Shown one piece after another: positions 7,984 to 16,501 of a stretch of DNA of 64,000 nucleotides. The notes under the pieces were generated by a model that saw nothing but the letters and a program-made list of their open reading frames with translations, was not told the DNA's origin and did not search any database. Origin of the DNA: Chryseobacterium sp. H1D6B. GTDB lineage: Bacteria > Bacteroidota > Bacteroidia > Flavobacteriales > Weeksellaceae. The translations under genes were made by a program, and so were the position numbers. The stretch spans positions 3,906,001-3,970,000 of the forward strand of contig NZ_JARXVJ010000001.1 in assembly GCF_029892445.1 (NCBI RefSeq), in the 5' to 3' direction. How positions within the stretch are numbered: the stretch's first letter is position 1; every line of letters starts with the position of its first letter.

Positions 7984-8544
7984 ATGAAAAATATTAAAAA
8001 ACTGTCTCCATCAGAAACAGAAAATTTACTTAAAATATTAAAAGTTCGTTTTGAAAAAAACATGAACCGGCATAAAGATTTGAATTGGAATAAGATCCAG
8101 GCAAAATTAAAAGCTAATCCTGAGAAATTATGGAGTCTAAATCAAATGGAAGACACTGAAGGTGAGCCTGATGTGATAGATTATGATAAAAAGACAGGCG
8201 ATTATATTTTCTTTGACTGTTCTGCAGAAAGTCCCAAACGCAGAAGTTTATGTTATGATTATCAAGCCTGGGAATCCAGAAAAGCTAATAAGCCCGAAAA
8301 TAATGCCATAGATAAAGCATCAGAAATGGGAATTGAAATTCTTACAGAAGAAGAATACCGCAAATTACAGGAACTTGGAAAATTTGATTTAAAAACGTCA
8401 AGCTGGATAAAAACTCCTTCAAATATAAGAGAATTGGGCGGTGCTGTTTTTTGTGACCGCCGTTATAATACCGTTTTTTATTATCATAACGGTGCAGATT
8501 CTTATTATGCTGCAAGAGGTTTTAGAGGCTCCTTAAGAATTTAA
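7984..8544 (+). CDS. DUF4256 protein
   Basis: 186 residues with no signal peptide or membrane segment. The whole chain matches what I know of DUF4256, including YIFFDCSAESPKRRSLCYD, the EMGIEILTEEEYRKLQELGKFDLKTSSWI segment and the C-terminal GAVFCDRRYNTVFYYHNGADSYYAARGFRG. The function of this family is unknown. It is 51 bases downstream of the DoxX-like gene without an obvious terminator, so it may be the last gene of the ArsR operon. Confidence 0.8.
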   Translation: MKNIKKLSPSETENLLKILKVRFEKNMNRHKDLNWNKIQAKLKANPEKLWSLNQMEDTEGEPDVIDYDKKTGDYIFFDCSAESPKRRSLCYDYQAWESRKANKPENNAIDKASEMGIEILTEEEYRKLQELGKFDLKTSSWIKTPSNIRELGGAVFCDRRYNTVFYYHNGADSYYAARGFRGSLRI

Positions 8545-8599
8545 CAAATATTAAAATATATGAAAATTATGAAGGCGCTTTTGAAAGAAAGTTATTCTT

Positions 8600-9559
8600 T
8601 TACGAATTTTTAAGCCAAGGAGATTCTACACTCCAGAATATAATGTTGACTCCTAAATAATTTTCTGCATATTCTACAAACTCCTCTTTGGTGAAAGGCT
8701 TTTTCGTTTTGGGATTTTTATAAGTCAAAGTAGGTTCCTGAACAGCCATTGCTACTAAAGAAAGATTTCCTTTGTATTGATTAAAAAAAGGATAAGAATT
8801 TTTCATCTGTGCATTTTTGTTCGGAACAATATCTGGTCCACCTAAACCGATATTATTTTCTTTGGCAAATTTAAACAGCCTGGACATATACTTATGATCA
8901 TTCTCCCATTCACAAGGGAAAAAATTCACATATTGAAGAACAAACGATTTTTTAAAAGTATTTCTTGTATATTTTAAATTATCCAGCTCAGCTTGAAAAT
9001 ATTTATCACAAGTGAATCCTGTTTTATCCTTTTTAATTTCAATATCAATTGCAGTTTCCGGTAAATTAATCCCTTGGATTTTTCCGTCAAACTTTTTTGC
9101 CAGCTCTCCTATCAATTTTTGAAATCTATTTTGAACAGCAGGATTCCATTGCTGGGTTACCCATCCATTTCCAATTGGTTTATTTTCTCCGGGATTATCG
9201 AATTGTGGAACCAATCCGCCGTTGTACTCCTTGTCTTTTAAAATATAATCTGGTACATACCTGGCCTGAGGTTCAAAAAATCGATCTTGTAACTGAATAA
9301 ATAATTTTTTATTTAATTGAGTTAAATATTCAAGGTCATGTTCAATTTTTGAGAAATCATAAATATTTTTCTCAGTTTCCAGAGATTTCCAATTGTAGAC
9401 AATCTGAACTCCTCCGATATCTTTTCGCATTATCAATTTTTCAATTTTCTGCAGATCATCTGAAGAAGTATAAATATAATTTTCAGGGACTGCAGCATTA
9501 AAAAAATTTGGTACAAAAGTAAAAAATATAAAAGCCGCCATTTTAAGTAAGTTCTTCAT
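8600..9559 (-). CDS. Secreted TIM-barrel glycoside hydrolase-like protein
   Basis: 319 residues with a signal peptide (about 1-22). The chain reads like a beta/alpha barrel: GGVQIVYNWKSLETEKNIYDFSKIE at the start is typical of clan A glycosidases, INLPETAID offers a candidate acid/base Glu at the end of strand 4, LVAMAVQEPTLTY offers a second Glu, and the chain closes with NIIFWSVESPWL as in a final barrel strand. I cannot place it in a CAZy family and the substrate is unknown. It is a single gene, convergent with the DUF4256 gene; no clear terminator lies between them. Confidence 0.6.
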   Translation of the reverse strand: MKNLLKMAAFIFFTFVPNFFNAAVPENYIYTSSDDLQKIEKLIMRKDIGGVQIVYNWKSLETEKNIYDFSKIEHDLEYLTQLNKKLFIQLQDRFFEPQARYVPDYILKDKEYNGGLVPQFDNPGENKPIGNGWVTQQWNPAVQNRFQKLIGELAKKFDGKIQGINLPETAIDIEIKKDKTGFTCDKYFQAELDNLKYTRNTFKKSFVLQYVNFFPCEWENDHKYMSRLFKFAKENNIGLGGPDIVPNKNAQMKNSYPFFNQYKGNLSLVAMAVQEPTLTYKNPKTKKPFTKEEFVEYAENYLGVNIIFWSVESPWLKNS

Positions 9560-9822
9560 ATCTGTTATTTATTCAAGACTAATATCTATCATTTTTCATG
9601 CCTAAATTATTTTCCGCTGTACGGGAAAATATTCGGAAAGTTTTTTTTTACGCGATTCTCAGCGATTAGAAAAAAAGCCCGTTTTTTATTAATTATTGAC
9701 TAAAATAAAAGTGTCATAAATTTTTATAATTGAAATTATTTTTATTTACACTTAATTTACTTTCTTTTATAAATAGTATTGTTAATTTAGCACTATCGAA
9801 ATTTGATTTAACATAATAAATT

Positions 9823-10323
9823 ATGAAAAAGTTGATCTTACTAAGTTCATTATCTGTCTTTATGATGAACTGCAACAAAAAAACGGAAATTATAGTTCCA
9901 AAAGCACCAACCGACTCGATTGCAGTGACTGAGCCTGTAGTAGATACTTTGGGTCCAAAGTCATTCTGCTATTTAGGAGTCGTTGGAAAAGACAGTGTTT
10001 TTGCATCAATTGATGATAATTTAGGAACAATTGCAGGAAAATTATTTTACAAAAATAGCGAAAAAGACAGTTCTAAAGGAGATGTAAGTGGCTTTAAATC
10101 AGGAGATACATTAAAACTCACCTATGAGTTTCAATCTGAAGGTTCAAAAAGCAAAAGAGACATTTTCTTTATTCAAAAAGGCGGTACTTTAATTGAAGGT
10201 ATTGGAGCTCAAAAAGAAGACAGCGGCCAGATGAAATATGCTGACGAAAAGAAAATCAGCTATAAAGACGTCCAAAAATTAGAAACAGCTGACTGCGCGC
10301 TCGTTGCTAAAGCTTTAAAATAA
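9823..10323 (+). CDS. Small lipoprotein of unknown function
   Basis: 166 residues. MKKLILLSSLSVFMMNC is a lipoprotein signal with the lipidated Cys at position 17, followed by Asn, Lys and Lys. The mature part is soluble and beta-rich, with no domain I recognise. Upstream is a 263-base AT-rich gap with no other feature; downstream is a dispersed hairpin repeat. It stands alone. Confidence 0.7.
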   Translation: MKKLILLSSLSVFMMNCNKKTEIIVPKAPTDSIAVTEPVVDTLGPKSFCYLGVVGKDSVFASIDDNLGTIAGKLFYKNSEKDSSKGDVSGFKSGDTLKLTYEFQSEGSKSKRDIFFIQKGGTLIEGIGAQKEDSGQMKYADEKKISYKDVQKLETADCALVAKALK

Positions 10324-10380
10324 TAACAGATATTTTTTCTTATCCTCGAAAACAATGTGGAAAAATGCAATTTACCACGT

Positions 10381-10453
10381 TGTTATTCAGAACGTAACGT
10401 AGTGAAGTGAAGAATCTCATTCCAGAGATTTCTCCTTACTTCTCTAAATGACA
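10381..10453. repeat. Dispersed TGTCATT/AATGACA hairpin repeat, copy 1
   Basis: This 73-base stretch starts TGTTATTCAGAACG, contains GTGAAGAATCTC and GAGATTTCTCCTT, and ends AAATGACA. It is the reverse complement of the core of the 122-bp tandem units at 54665-55562, somewhat diverged. The two ends and the two inner arms are inverted repeats, so the RNA would fold as a long hairpin. It lies in the 273-base gap after the lipoprotein gene. Confidence 0.7.
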
Positions 10454-10596
10454 TTGTTAAATAACACTAGTCTAATTGATAATAATTATATTTTCACTAT
10501 ATTGTGAACTATTAAAATTATAATCTCGGAATGAATTCTATTCCAAAAATATTGAATTTAACTTAAAACCAATATATTAATCAAGCATCCAAATCT

Positions 10597-10917
10597 ATGC
10601 AAATTTTAAATTTAAAACCATTTTCAAAACAAGAACTTATCGAAGGATTAAAAAAGACATTTCCTCAATACAAAATTCAAACAAGCTTCGGAGCTTTGCA
10701 AGTTCGTACCAGCGGCTTTACCCTTACAGGAAATGTAAAGGTAGATGCTAATCCCGAAACTGGAAAAATTTCTACAAAAACACAACTTGACTCTGGTATA
10801 TTTCTTATTCTTTACTTTCCGATCGGAATTTATGTAATGTTGAAAAAGGAGAAAATAAAGAGACTGGAAAATGAAGTTATTGAGGGAATAAAAAAAATAC
10901 TTGAAGAAAATTCATAA
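10597..10917 (+). CDS. Small protein of unknown function with one hydrophobic segment
   Basis: 106 residues. The first 65 residues are soluble (MQILNLKPFSKQELIEGLKK at the start), a hydrophobic stretch at about 70-84 (IFLILYFPIGIYVML) could cross or dip into the membrane, and the tail is highly charged. No family recognised. It lies between two copies of the dispersed hairpin repeat, with no operon partner. Confidence 0.6.
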   Translation: MQILNLKPFSKQELIEGLKKTFPQYKIQTSFGALQVRTSGFTLTGNVKVDANPETGKISTKTQLDSGIFLILYFPIGIYVMLKKEKIKRLENEVIEGIKKILEENS

Positions 10918-10986
10918 ATTATTTATTACTGAGGTTTCTCCAATCGTCGAAATAACAATTCGGAAAACAACATCCATTTAATAGAC

Positions 10987-11058
10987 TGTCATTCAGAATG
11001 TAACGAAGTAAAGTAACGAATCTCATTAAGAAAGATTTCTCCTCCTGTCGAAATGACA
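10987..11058. repeat. Dispersed hairpin repeat, copy 2
   Basis: Starts TGTCATTCAGAATG, contains AATCTC, GATTTCTCC and TGTCGAAATGACA at the end. Same family and orientation as the copy at 10381, closer to the array consensus. About 72 bases, in the gap before the threonine aldolase terminator. Confidence 0.75.
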
Positions 11059-11094
11059 AGTAGAAATTCCGAAAATAATAGTACACATAAATAC

Positions 11095-11121
11095 AAAACG
11101 CAGTTTATTAAACTGCGTTTT
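11095..11121 (-). terminator. Terminator of the threonine aldolase gene
   Basis: AAAACGCAGTTT and AAACTGCGTTTT form a perfect 12-bp stem with a 3-base loop, 8 bases past the aldolase stop on the minus strand; A and T flanks allow use in both directions. Confidence 0.8.
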
Positions 11122-11129
11122 GTTTATTT

Positions 11130-12161
11130 TTAAGAATTGGCTTTAAAAATTTCAATAAAACCGTCTACCGCTTCATCTCCTGTATTCCAAGAAGTGATAA
11201 GGCGAACCGCAGAAGAATTATCATCTATTTTTTTCCATACATAGAATTCAAACTTTTCAGATAAAACTTGAATCAGATCATTGCTTAAAATTGGGAAAAT
11301 TTGATTGGTATAGGTATCAGAAAGAAATTGTACTCCCCTTTCTTTCAGTGCATTCTTGATTTTCATTGCCTGCTGGTTAGCGTGTTTTGCTAAATCAAAA
11401 TACAGATCATTTTTCATTAATTCCAAAAACTGGATTCCAAGAAGTCTCCCTTTAGCAAGAAGTGCTCCTTTTTGTTTGATATTAAATGCAAAATCTTGTT
11501 GAAGATCCGGGTTATTAATAATAATTGCCTCTCCTATCAAAGCACCATTTTTTGTACCTCCTAAATAAAAAATATCCGTTAATTGAGCTGTTTCCTCTAA
11601 AGTAAGATCACTTATTTCAGATGTTAAACCATGCCCTAATCTAGCACCATCCATAAAAAGTAACAGATTATTCTCTTTACAGAAAGCAGAAAGAGATTTT
11701 AGTTCTTCTTTTTTATAAATTGTTCCAAGTTCTGTAGAATTTGAAATATACACTAATTTAGGCATCACTTGATGAGGAACATTTTGATGATTTTCCAAAA
11801 CTGGAACAATATCGGAAGCCCTTAACTTACCATCTTCAGTTTCAATATTTAATATTTTATGTCCTGTAGCTTCTATCGCTCCGGTTTCATTGTTCAGAAT
11901 ATGTCCTGTAGAAGCAGAGATTACACATTGATAAGGCCTTAGAATAGAAGAAATTACAATTAAATTTGCCTGTGTACCTCCAGAAACAAGGTATACTTCT
12001 GAATCTTTATTGTTTATCTTTTCCTTAATGAGCTCTTTAGCTTTTAAAGAAAATTCATCTTCGCCATAACCCGCCTGCTGATCAAGATTAGATTGTAAAA
12101 GCGCTTGTAAAATATTAGGATGACATCCTTCTGAATAGTCGTTTTTAAATGAAAATTTCAT
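11130..12161 (-). CDS. ltaE: Low-specificity threonine aldolase-like PLP enzyme
   Basis: 343 residues, the usual length for the beta-eliminating lyase/threonine aldolase family. The PLP lysine is K204 in YLGGTKNGALIGEA; the cofactor Asp and Arg are in FMDGARLGHGL (about D171, R174); SGGTQANL (about 60-67) binds the phosphate. The enzyme would split threonine or allo-threonine into glycine and acetaldehyde. It is divergent from the DtxR-type regulator at 12248, with about 86 bases between the starts. The exact beta-hydroxyamino acid used cannot be told. Confidence 0.85.
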   Translation of the reverse strand: MKFSFKNDYSEGCHPNILQALLQSNLDQQAGYGEDEFSLKAKELIKEKINNKDSEVYLVSGGTQANLIVISSILRPYQCVISASTGHILNNETGAIEATGHKILNIETEDGKLRASDIVPVLENHQNVPHQVMPKLVYISNSTELGTIYKKEELKSLSAFCKENNLLLFMDGARLGHGLTSEISDLTLEETAQLTDIFYLGGTKNGALIGEAIIINNPDLQQDFAFNIKQKGALLAKGRLLGIQFLELMKNDLYFDLAKHANQQAMKIKNALKERGVQFLSDTYTNQIFPILSNDLIQVLSEKFEFYVWKKIDDNSSAVRLITSWNTGDEAVDGFIEIFKANS

Positions 12162-12216
12162 ACAACAAAATTAAAAAAAAGTTCAAATAACAAGACTGGT
12201 ATTTTAAAAATATTTT

Positions 12217-12244
12217 GTTAGATTTGTAGTGTAAATCATCTAAC
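12217..12244 (+). promoter_or_regulatory. Promoter and DtxR-type operator
   Basis: GTTAGAT (12217-12223) and ATCTAAC (12238-12244) are perfect 7-base inverted arms. The left arm overlaps a -10 box TAGATTTG (12219-12226) and the right arm ends 4 bases before the regulator start. A dyad of this size over the promoter of a DtxR-type gene suggests metal-dependent autorepression. The site also lies between divergent genes. Confidence 0.55.
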
Positions 12245-12247
12245 ATT

Positions 12248-12901
12248 TTGAGAACAACACTAACGGAAGAGAATTATCTGAAAGCATTGTTTCACTTAGT
12301 TGACAATGAAAATAAGGTGACGATAAACGAACTCAGCAAATTTTTGAATGTAAAAATGCCCAGCGTTAATAACATGATGAAAAAATTTGCGGAAAAAAAC
12401 TGGGTGGTCTACGAAACCTACAAACCGCTTAGAATAACTGACACAGGAAAAAGAGAAGCATCTCTGGTAGTCCGTAAACACAGACTTACTGAAATGTTTC
12501 TAGTTAAAAAAATGAATTTCGGATGGGAAAATGTTCATGAGATTGCTGAGCAGCTTGAACATGTCCATTCTCAGGTTTTTTTTGATAAAATGGACGAAAT
12601 TCTAGATTATCCGAAATTTGATCCGCATGGGGAGCCCATTCCTGATAAAGATGGAAACATTATTGCGCAGGACTTACAGAAATTAAGCAGCTGTAAAGTC
12701 GGCGAAACAGTAATTTTTGGTTCAGTAACGCTGTCCGATGATGCTTTTTTAAGTTATCTCAATGAAAGAAAACTTCTTTTGAATACCAAAATTAAAATCC
12801 TTAAAATTGAAGATTTCGACAAATCAATAACGATTGATATTGATGGAAAAAAAGAAGTTCTCAGTAAAAAAGCAACTGAAAAAATATTAGTTAAAAAATA
12901 G
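12248..12901 (+). CDS. DtxR/MntR-family metal-dependent regulator
   Basis: 217 residues with a TTG start, the only start that fits the promoter. The winged helix is at 1-65 (LTEENYLKALFHL, MPSVNNMMKKFAEKNWVVYE). The dimer and metal domain follows: RKHRLTEMFLVKKM and HEIAEQLEHVHSQVFFDKMDEIL carry the usual His and Glu ligands, and DPHGEPIP is a signature of the family. Residues 145-217 form an SH3-like FeoA-type domain. The protein senses Fe(II) or Mn(II) and represses uptake genes; which metal is not decidable here. No transporter gene is adjacent. Confidence 0.88.
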   Translation: MRTTLTEENYLKALFHLVDNENKVTINELSKFLNVKMPSVNNMMKKFAEKNWVVYETYKPLRITDTGKREASLVVRKHRLTEMFLVKKMNFGWENVHEIAEQLEHVHSQVFFDKMDEILDYPKFDPHGEPIPDKDGNIIAQDLQKLSSCKVGETVIFGSVTLSDDAFLSYLNERKLLLNTKIKILKIEDFDKSITIDIDGKKEVLSKKATEKILVKK

Positions 12902-12995
12902 AGATTTCTCTTAATATCGAAATGACAAAATGAGATTTGTTATGAAGACTTCTTGTATACTATTCTACTGTCAATCAGAGTGTAACGAAGAAGCT
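12902..12995. repeat. Permuted remnant of the hairpin repeat
   Basis: AGATTTCTCTTAATATCGAA followed by ATGACA is the right half of the hairpin unit, and after a 38-base spacer TGTCAATCAGAGTG followed by TAACGAAG is the left half. The order right half, spacer, left half is what a piece cut out of a tandem array would show. Compare 54665-55562. Confidence 0.6.
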
Positions 12996-13020
12996 TATTG
13001 ATATTCAAATAAATTTAAAA

Positions 13021-13047
13021 AATCCCGAGCTAAGTAAGTTCGGGATT
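13021..13047 (-). terminator. Terminator shared by convergent genes
   Basis: AATCCCGA pairs with TCGGGATT, with A and T flanks on either side. It lies between the convergent DtxR-type and aminotransferase genes. Confidence 0.7.
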
Positions 13048-13067
13048 ATATTATAACTATTTTAATA

Positions 13068-14132
13068 TTAATTAGATAAGAGCTGAGAAACTTTTTCTAT
13101 TTCTTCAACTGTATTAAAATAATGAGGTGATAAACGGACAGCTTTATCTATATTTTTATGGCTGAAATCTATCAAAGCTCCTCCTTTATAACTAACTGAG
13201 AAATAGATATTATTTTCTTTAAGTATATTTTGAATACTGTCAATTTCTCCGTCTTTACTGCAGAATGTAACGATACTGCTCAAATTATTTCCTTTGTCTA
13301 AGATTCTAAAACCTTTATTTTCAAGATGAGTTCTGAGTGTTGCTGCTAATTTTTTATTGTATTCTTCAATATTGTTAAGTCCTATTTGATTAGCATATCT
13401 AACGGCTTCTGTAAATCCAAGCAGTGAGGAGTAAGAAATCTCCCAATACTCAAATCTTTTTGCTGTTTTAAAAATTTTATAATTATCAAACTCTGTCCAG
13501 TCTGCCCCATTAAGGTCTAATAACAGAGGAACAAGTCCCAACTCCAATACTCTGTCTGAAACATATAAAAATCCCGTTCCTCTCGGCCCGCGCATAAATT
13601 TTCTTCCTGTTGCCGTTAAAAAATCGCATTCTATTTTCTGAACATCAACAACCATCTGCCCTACTGACTGACAGGCATCCACCAGATAAAGAATATTATG
13701 CTGTCTGCAGATCTTACCGACACCTTCTACATTTTGTATTAATCCAGAATTGGTAGGTATATGAGTAACCGCAATTAATTTGGGCTGATGTTTTCTTATC
13801 AGGTCCTCAAGATCTTCTAGATCAAGCTCATTATCCTGATTTTTTTTGATCCTTATTACTTTAATATTCAGTCTTTTTTGAAGTGAAATAAAAGCAATCT
13901 GGTTAGAAATATAATCATCATCTGTTGTAATAATGCAGTCTTCTTCTTTAAACGGAATACTGGATAAAGCTTTCGCATAAGCGTCTGTAGAACTGGTTGC
14001 AAAAGCTATATTGGATGATTTACAGTTTAGTAATTTTGCTGTTTCATCATAAAATCCCTGAATAATTTCAGAATTCCGGTTAGCAGTTTCATATCCTCCA
14101 AATTGTTCTTCCTGATGAAGATAATCAACCAT
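13068..14132 (-). CDS. Class V aminotransferase-like PLP enzyme, 5' end frameshifted
   Basis: 354 residues from the first ATG in the main frame. The fold is aminotransferase class V (cysteine desulfurase-like): PLP lysine K178 in FLTATGRKFMRGPRGTGFLY, cofactor residues in YLVDACQSVGQMV. The reaction is unknown. The true N-terminus is damaged. In the same frame directly upstream, 20 codons read DKIFLNSAGSSLTPKIVLKT, a normal family beginning, but they have no start codon and follow a TAA. An ATG at 14211 in another frame encodes MNIDVIRQDIPE and then stops. Together these look like one original N-terminus broken by a small deletion or by a sequence error. If real, the product lacks its first 30 or so residues and may be inactive. 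Confidence 0.7.
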   Translation of the reverse strand: MVDYLHQEEQFGGYETANRNSEIIQGFYDETAKLLNCKSSNIAFATSSTDAYAKALSSIPFKEEDCIITTDDDYISNQIAFISLQKRLNIKVIRIKKNQDNELDLEDLEDLIRKHQPKLIAVTHIPTNSGLIQNVEGVGKICRQHNILYLVDACQSVGQMVVDVQKIECDFLTATGRKFMRGPRGTGFLYVSDRVLELGLVPLLLDLNGADWTEFDNYKIFKTAKRFEYWEISYSSLLGFTEAVRYANQIGLNNIEEYNKKLAATLRTHLENKGFRILDKGNNLSSIVTFCSKDGEIDSIQNILKENNIYFSVSYKGGALIDFSHKNIDKAVRLSPHYFNTVEEIEKVSQLLSN

Positions 14133-14172
14133 TGTTTTTAGAACAATTTTAGGGGTTAGTGAAGACCCTGCA

Positions 14173-14211
14173 CTATTCAGGAATATCTTGTCTTATAACG
14201 TCTATGTTCAT
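14173..14211 (-). other. Out-of-frame N-terminal fragment of the aminotransferase
   Basis: ATG to TAG encodes MNIDVIRQDIPE. It overlaps in another frame the codons for DKIFLN of the main gene; the shared bases read ACAAGATATTCCTGAAT. A loss of DNA between two near-identical copies of this stretch would create exactly this overlap. Confidence 0.5.
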
Positions 14212-14320
14212 TTATTATTTTTTATTGTCTATTTAGTCTGTACAAAAATGCACCAAAAACAGATTTCTTTTTCACTAAAGGTTAAAAAATGATCTGCAGT
14301 TTTATTTACCTGAATAAAAA

Positions 14321-14346
14321 AATCCCGAATTATTTCGTTCGGGATT
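14321..14346 (-). terminator. Terminator of the tssG-tssN-tssK operon
   Basis: AATCCCGAA and TTCGGGATT form a perfect 9-bp stem with an 8-base loop, 30 bases past the tssK stop. The stem is nearly the same as that at 13021-13047. Confidence 0.75.
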
Positions 14347-14375
14347 AATTATTTATTTTTAAAAATTATTTTAAA

Positions 14376-15515
14376 TTAATCTAAAACACTCCAGCCTCTT
14401 TTAGGATTGGTATTCGTAGAAACTTCCTGCTCGTTAACAATGATATTTTCTTTTCTCTGACCGATGTAATCCAGCTCGCTTAATTTAGAGAAAATAGTTT
14501 CTAAACTTTTCAGCATCTGCTGAATGTAAAGCAATGGTTCTCCGCAGTTGTGGTGGTCATAATTGGTTTCAGCAACGATAGAAAGCTGGTTTAATAAAGT
14601 ATGAGGAGCAATTTCACTCCACTCTAAGCTGTAATTTAGCATTTCTTCCAGCTCTGCAGGTACTAAAAGCTGTGTTGAATTGTATAAATGAAGTGATAGC
14701 TTGGCAAAAGCTTCAATTAAAAACACAGGCGGCTGCCATGGGATAATATTTCTAAACTGGAAATACATATCTCCAAAAGTGTTTATCATTGTACTGCATA
14801 AAAACTTAACGTTCTGTGCCAATGCCGTATTCTGATTTTTATGAGATGTTTTCTGAATTATTTTAAAGGCGTACTGCTGTAAATTCCCGATAGATTTTGC
14901 AAAGCTGTTATAATAATCCAGTAACGCAGGATGGCTTTGGATAGAGGTACAAGGTGGAATAAAATTAGAATCCACCTGTGCAATATTTCCTTTTAGATCT
15001 ACTTTTCCTACAATAAGGTAATTCCCTCCTGAGTAGCTGCTGTTCAAAGAAGTTACCGGGAGCAATTCGATATGATGATTGGACTGTGCATTAGGATGGC
15101 GGGGCGGAATTTCTTCTGGATCTATATCTCCAAAAGGAACTTTATCAAATGGATTTACAGAAATTAAGATATAATATTCTCCATCCGCCTGCTCTTCAGT
15201 CATTGATTTAGCTAATGATTTTACGCTTACTCTCCTGTCATTAAGTTCAACTCTATATCCTGCCAAAGTAAGGGCACTGCAGTGTTTTATAACCAGCTGC
15301 ACATCATTGGTAGCGGTATTATGAACGTCAAAAATAGTTCTGTCTGTGAACTCATTTGATATAGGTAAAAGTCCGTAATTATATGTAGTTATACCAAGAG
15401 AATTAGAGTCTCTTATCGTATCTATTAAAAAATTATCCTGATCATTAAGGTGTCTCTGGGAAACTTTCATCCCGTCTACCCAATTGATTGCAAAGTGTTT
15501 GATCGGCTGTATCAT
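14376..15515 (-). CDS. tssK: T6SS baseplate protein TssK
   Basis: 379 residues. The beginning, HFAINWVDGMKVSQRHLNDQDNFL, corresponds to the conserved TssK start (V.W.EGM...QH...Q), and the chain has the TssK pattern of an N-terminal beta-rich shell, a helical middle and a small C-terminal domain. TssK trimers join the T6SS baseplate to the membrane complex. It is the last gene of a three-gene minus-strand operon, 29 bases after tssN and followed by a terminator. The sequence fits the subtype iii system of Bacteroidota. Confidence 0.78.
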   Translation of the reverse strand: MIQPIKHFAINWVDGMKVSQRHLNDQDNFLIDTIRDSNSLGITTYNYGLLPISNEFTDRTIFDVHNTATNDVQLVIKHCSALTLAGYRVELNDRRVSVKSLAKSMTEEQADGEYYILISVNPFDKVPFGDIDPEEIPPRHPNAQSNHHIELLPVTSLNSSYSGGNYLIVGKVDLKGNIAQVDSNFIPPCTSIQSHPALLDYYNSFAKSIGNLQQYAFKIIQKTSHKNQNTALAQNVKFLCSTMINTFGDMYFQFRNIIPWQPPVFLIEAFAKLSLHLYNSTQLLVPAELEEMLNYSLEWSEIAPHTLLNQLSIVAETNYDHHNCGEPLLYIQQMLKSLETIFSKLSELDYIGQRKENIIVNEQEVSTNTNPKRGWSVLD

Positions 15516-15544
15516 AGTTAATACTTTTAAAATTTGTGATTTGA

Positions 15545-16447
15545 TTATGGTTTTCTTGGTACTCCTTCCTCTTCATGCTGGATAACTCTTTTACAAATCA
15601 CCACTTCATTCTCAGAAATGCTGTTTGTAAAAATATCCTGATCGAAATCAATATATTTTCTGAAGCTGAAAAACGATTTTTTAGTATAGAAAATCCAGTA
15701 ATAAGGTTCTTTTTCTTGATCTGAAAGATGAATAATAGATCCTGGGTTTTTATGATTGTAATCATCCACTACTCTATAAAACCAGTCTCCAAACGTAATC
15801 CCTGTAGGCAGTGTTTTAGCTTTGATACGGAATCTGTTGGTATCTTCTAAATTTTTGCTCAGCTCAACATTCAGCACCATTAATTTATCAAAATCTACTC
15901 CGTCAAAATCCGGAGGTCTTTGATCCGGCGAATATCTCCAAGTTTTATAGATATCAAAAGGAATACTGATGAATTGTATATAACAGTAATAAAATACCAT
16001 CGGAACAAGAAATATCAGCATACTTGTAGCGGCCATTACAGCATATCCTGATCCTTTACTCATCCAATTAAATAAAAGCACAAAAAGATATCCTCCAAGA
16101 GCAATACAGGTTAATGAAAGTATAGATTCAAATAAAATACTCAGAGATAGAGATTCAATATGTTTTTTAAAGTACCGGTGCAGTAAGTTAACATGAATAA
16201 TCCCAAAAATTAGATAGATGATCTGTGCTATAAGATACCAGTAAGGATTAAATAAATTCCCTGTAAACCCGAAAACTCCGGGCAGTGCTAAACACAAGCT
16301 GCACAGCAGAACGTATATAATAATAACTTTAATCTTGATCGCAGGTTTGTTTCGTCTGATTATCCCAAGTATAATCATCATTATAACTGCTATTAAAGGC
16401 ATTAAAATATATCTCAAAAAGATACCTTTTACTGAAGAAATTTCCAT
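15545..16447 (-). CDS. tssN: T6SS membrane protein TssN (Bacteroidota subtype iii)
   Basis: 300 residues. Five hydrophobic segments lie at about 10-28, 40-58, 68-88, 103-125 and 137-160, followed by a soluble cytoplasmic domain of about 130 residues that contains TGITFGDWFYRVVDDYNHKNPGS. This layout between tssG and tssK matches TssN, a membrane-complex component special to subtype iii systems, which lack the TssJLM complex of Proteobacteria. It is 54 bases downstream of tssG. The assignment rests on topology and context. Confidence 0.72.
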   Translation of the reverse strand: MEISSVKGIFLRYILMPLIAVIMMIILGIIRRNKPAIKIKVIIIYVLLCSLCLALPGVFGFTGNLFNPYWYLIAQIIYLIFGIIHVNLLHRYFKKHIESLSLSILFESILSLTCIALGGYLFVLLFNWMSKGSGYAVMAATSMLIFLVPMVFYYCYIQFISIPFDIYKTWRYSPDQRPPDFDGVDFDKLMVLNVELSKNLEDTNRFRIKAKTLPTGITFGDWFYRVVDDYNHKNPGSIIHLSDQEKEPYYWIFYTKKSFFSFRKYIDFDQDIFTNSISENEVVICKRVIQHEEEGVPRKP

Positions 16448-16501
16448 CTGTTTTTTTTCGAATTTATATTTTGTTGGTGGTTGTAAATATAATAAAATAT
16501 T

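Noticed and set aside
12166..12173. Minus-strand TAATTTTG as threonine aldolase promoter
   Set aside because: Only 4 bases from the ATG, too close even for a leaderless start, and no -33 element at proper distance.
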